This document shows, piece after piece, positions 63,977 to 64,000 of a stretch of DNA of 64,000 nucleotides. Origin of the DNA: an uncultured Aquimarina sp. (GTDB lineage Bacteria; Bacteroidota; Bacteroidia; Flavobacteriales; Flavobacteriaceae); NCBI GenBank assembly GCA_947500505.1, contig CANMSL010000001.1, positions 124,001 to 188,000 on the forward strand. Direction: 5' to 3'. Position numbers and translations under genes: made by a program. The notes below the pieces were generated by a model. That model was given only the letters and a program-made list of their open reading frames with translations. It was not told where the DNA came from and searched no databases. The first letter of the stretch is position 1, and every line of letters begins with the position of its first letter.

Positions 63977-64000
63977 TTTGAGTTGCCATATCAGCAATCA

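Larger units (their letters stand above)
63207..64000. other. Decayed region at right edge
   Basis: No intact gene is convincing in these 800 bases. Three short frames look like remnants: 63392-63634, a fragment at about 63635-63724 reading DNGKIKSIKLYKNES, and 63755-63976. No repeat or terminator was found, and no copy of the tRNA-Asp 3' end appears. Confidence 0.5.

Noticed and set aside
1..64000. CRISPR arrays, rRNA genes, complete insertion sequences.
   Set aside because: No regularly spaced direct repeats, no rRNA-like sequence and no transposase with flanking inverted repeats were found.

Overview
The window looks like a marine Flavobacteriaceae chromosome (Bacteroidetes), plausibly Aquimarina or a close relative. 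The evidence is an AT-rich backbone, mevalonate-pathway isoprenoid genes, a DnaE with an N-terminal exonuclease domain, AT-rich leaders without strong Shine-Dalgarno sequences, and several promoters of the Bacteroidetes type (TTG, about 19-20 nt, TAnnTTTG). The genus is inference.

Bases 1-21,840 are ordinary backbone. In order they hold: a mevalonate/prenyl lipid operon (UbiA-type prenyltransferase, mevalonate kinase, mvaD); tspO and a TetR regulator; a DUF1697 / HI0933-type flavoprotein / GDPD operon; an acyl-CoA dehydrogenase; rpsP-rimM and trmN6; a two-repeat lipoprotein; a PA2169-type four-helix protein; dnaE; a seven-heme cytochrome c; trxA; a DUF58 protein; and tRNA-Asp(GTC). Terminators and promoters are clear in several gaps.

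Right after tRNA-Asp the composition changes: genes become visibly richer in G+C and almost all run on the + strand to the end of the window. I read this as a genomic island inserted at or next to the tRNA. No integrase, relaxase or right-hand attachment repeat lies in the window. Module A (22.1-37.2 kb) starts with a MarR regulator and an RND efflux operon that share a 14-bp inverted repeat present three times. It continues with a structured non-coding stretch, a membrane-bound class III nucleotide cyclase, an LpxR-type lipid A deacylase, a deiodinase-like redoxin, a TetR regulator with an overlapping K+ channel gene, small envelope proteins, two related SRPBCC-like proteins and a BamA/TamA-like barrel. 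A scar (37.2-39.5 kb) holds a truncated RteC-like gene, a hallmark of CTnDOT-type conjugative transposons, and two sigma54-activator fragments joined head to head, plus smaller broken genes.

Module B (39.5-63.2 kb) is a long co-directional oxidoreductase cluster. It encodes six SDRs, an NmrA-like protein, a lipoamide-dehydrogenase-like flavoprotein, an aldehyde dehydrogenase, an F420-reductase-like NADP protein, four NTF2/SnoaL-fold proteins, NDH-2, an MFS exporter, a complete HAE1-type RND tripartite pump, Ohr, a secreted metallo-beta-lactamase-fold hydrolase and an alginate-export-type barrel. Together these suggest conversion, export and stress protection against an unidentified organic compound; the substrate cannot be read from sequence. 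The last 800 bases look decayed.
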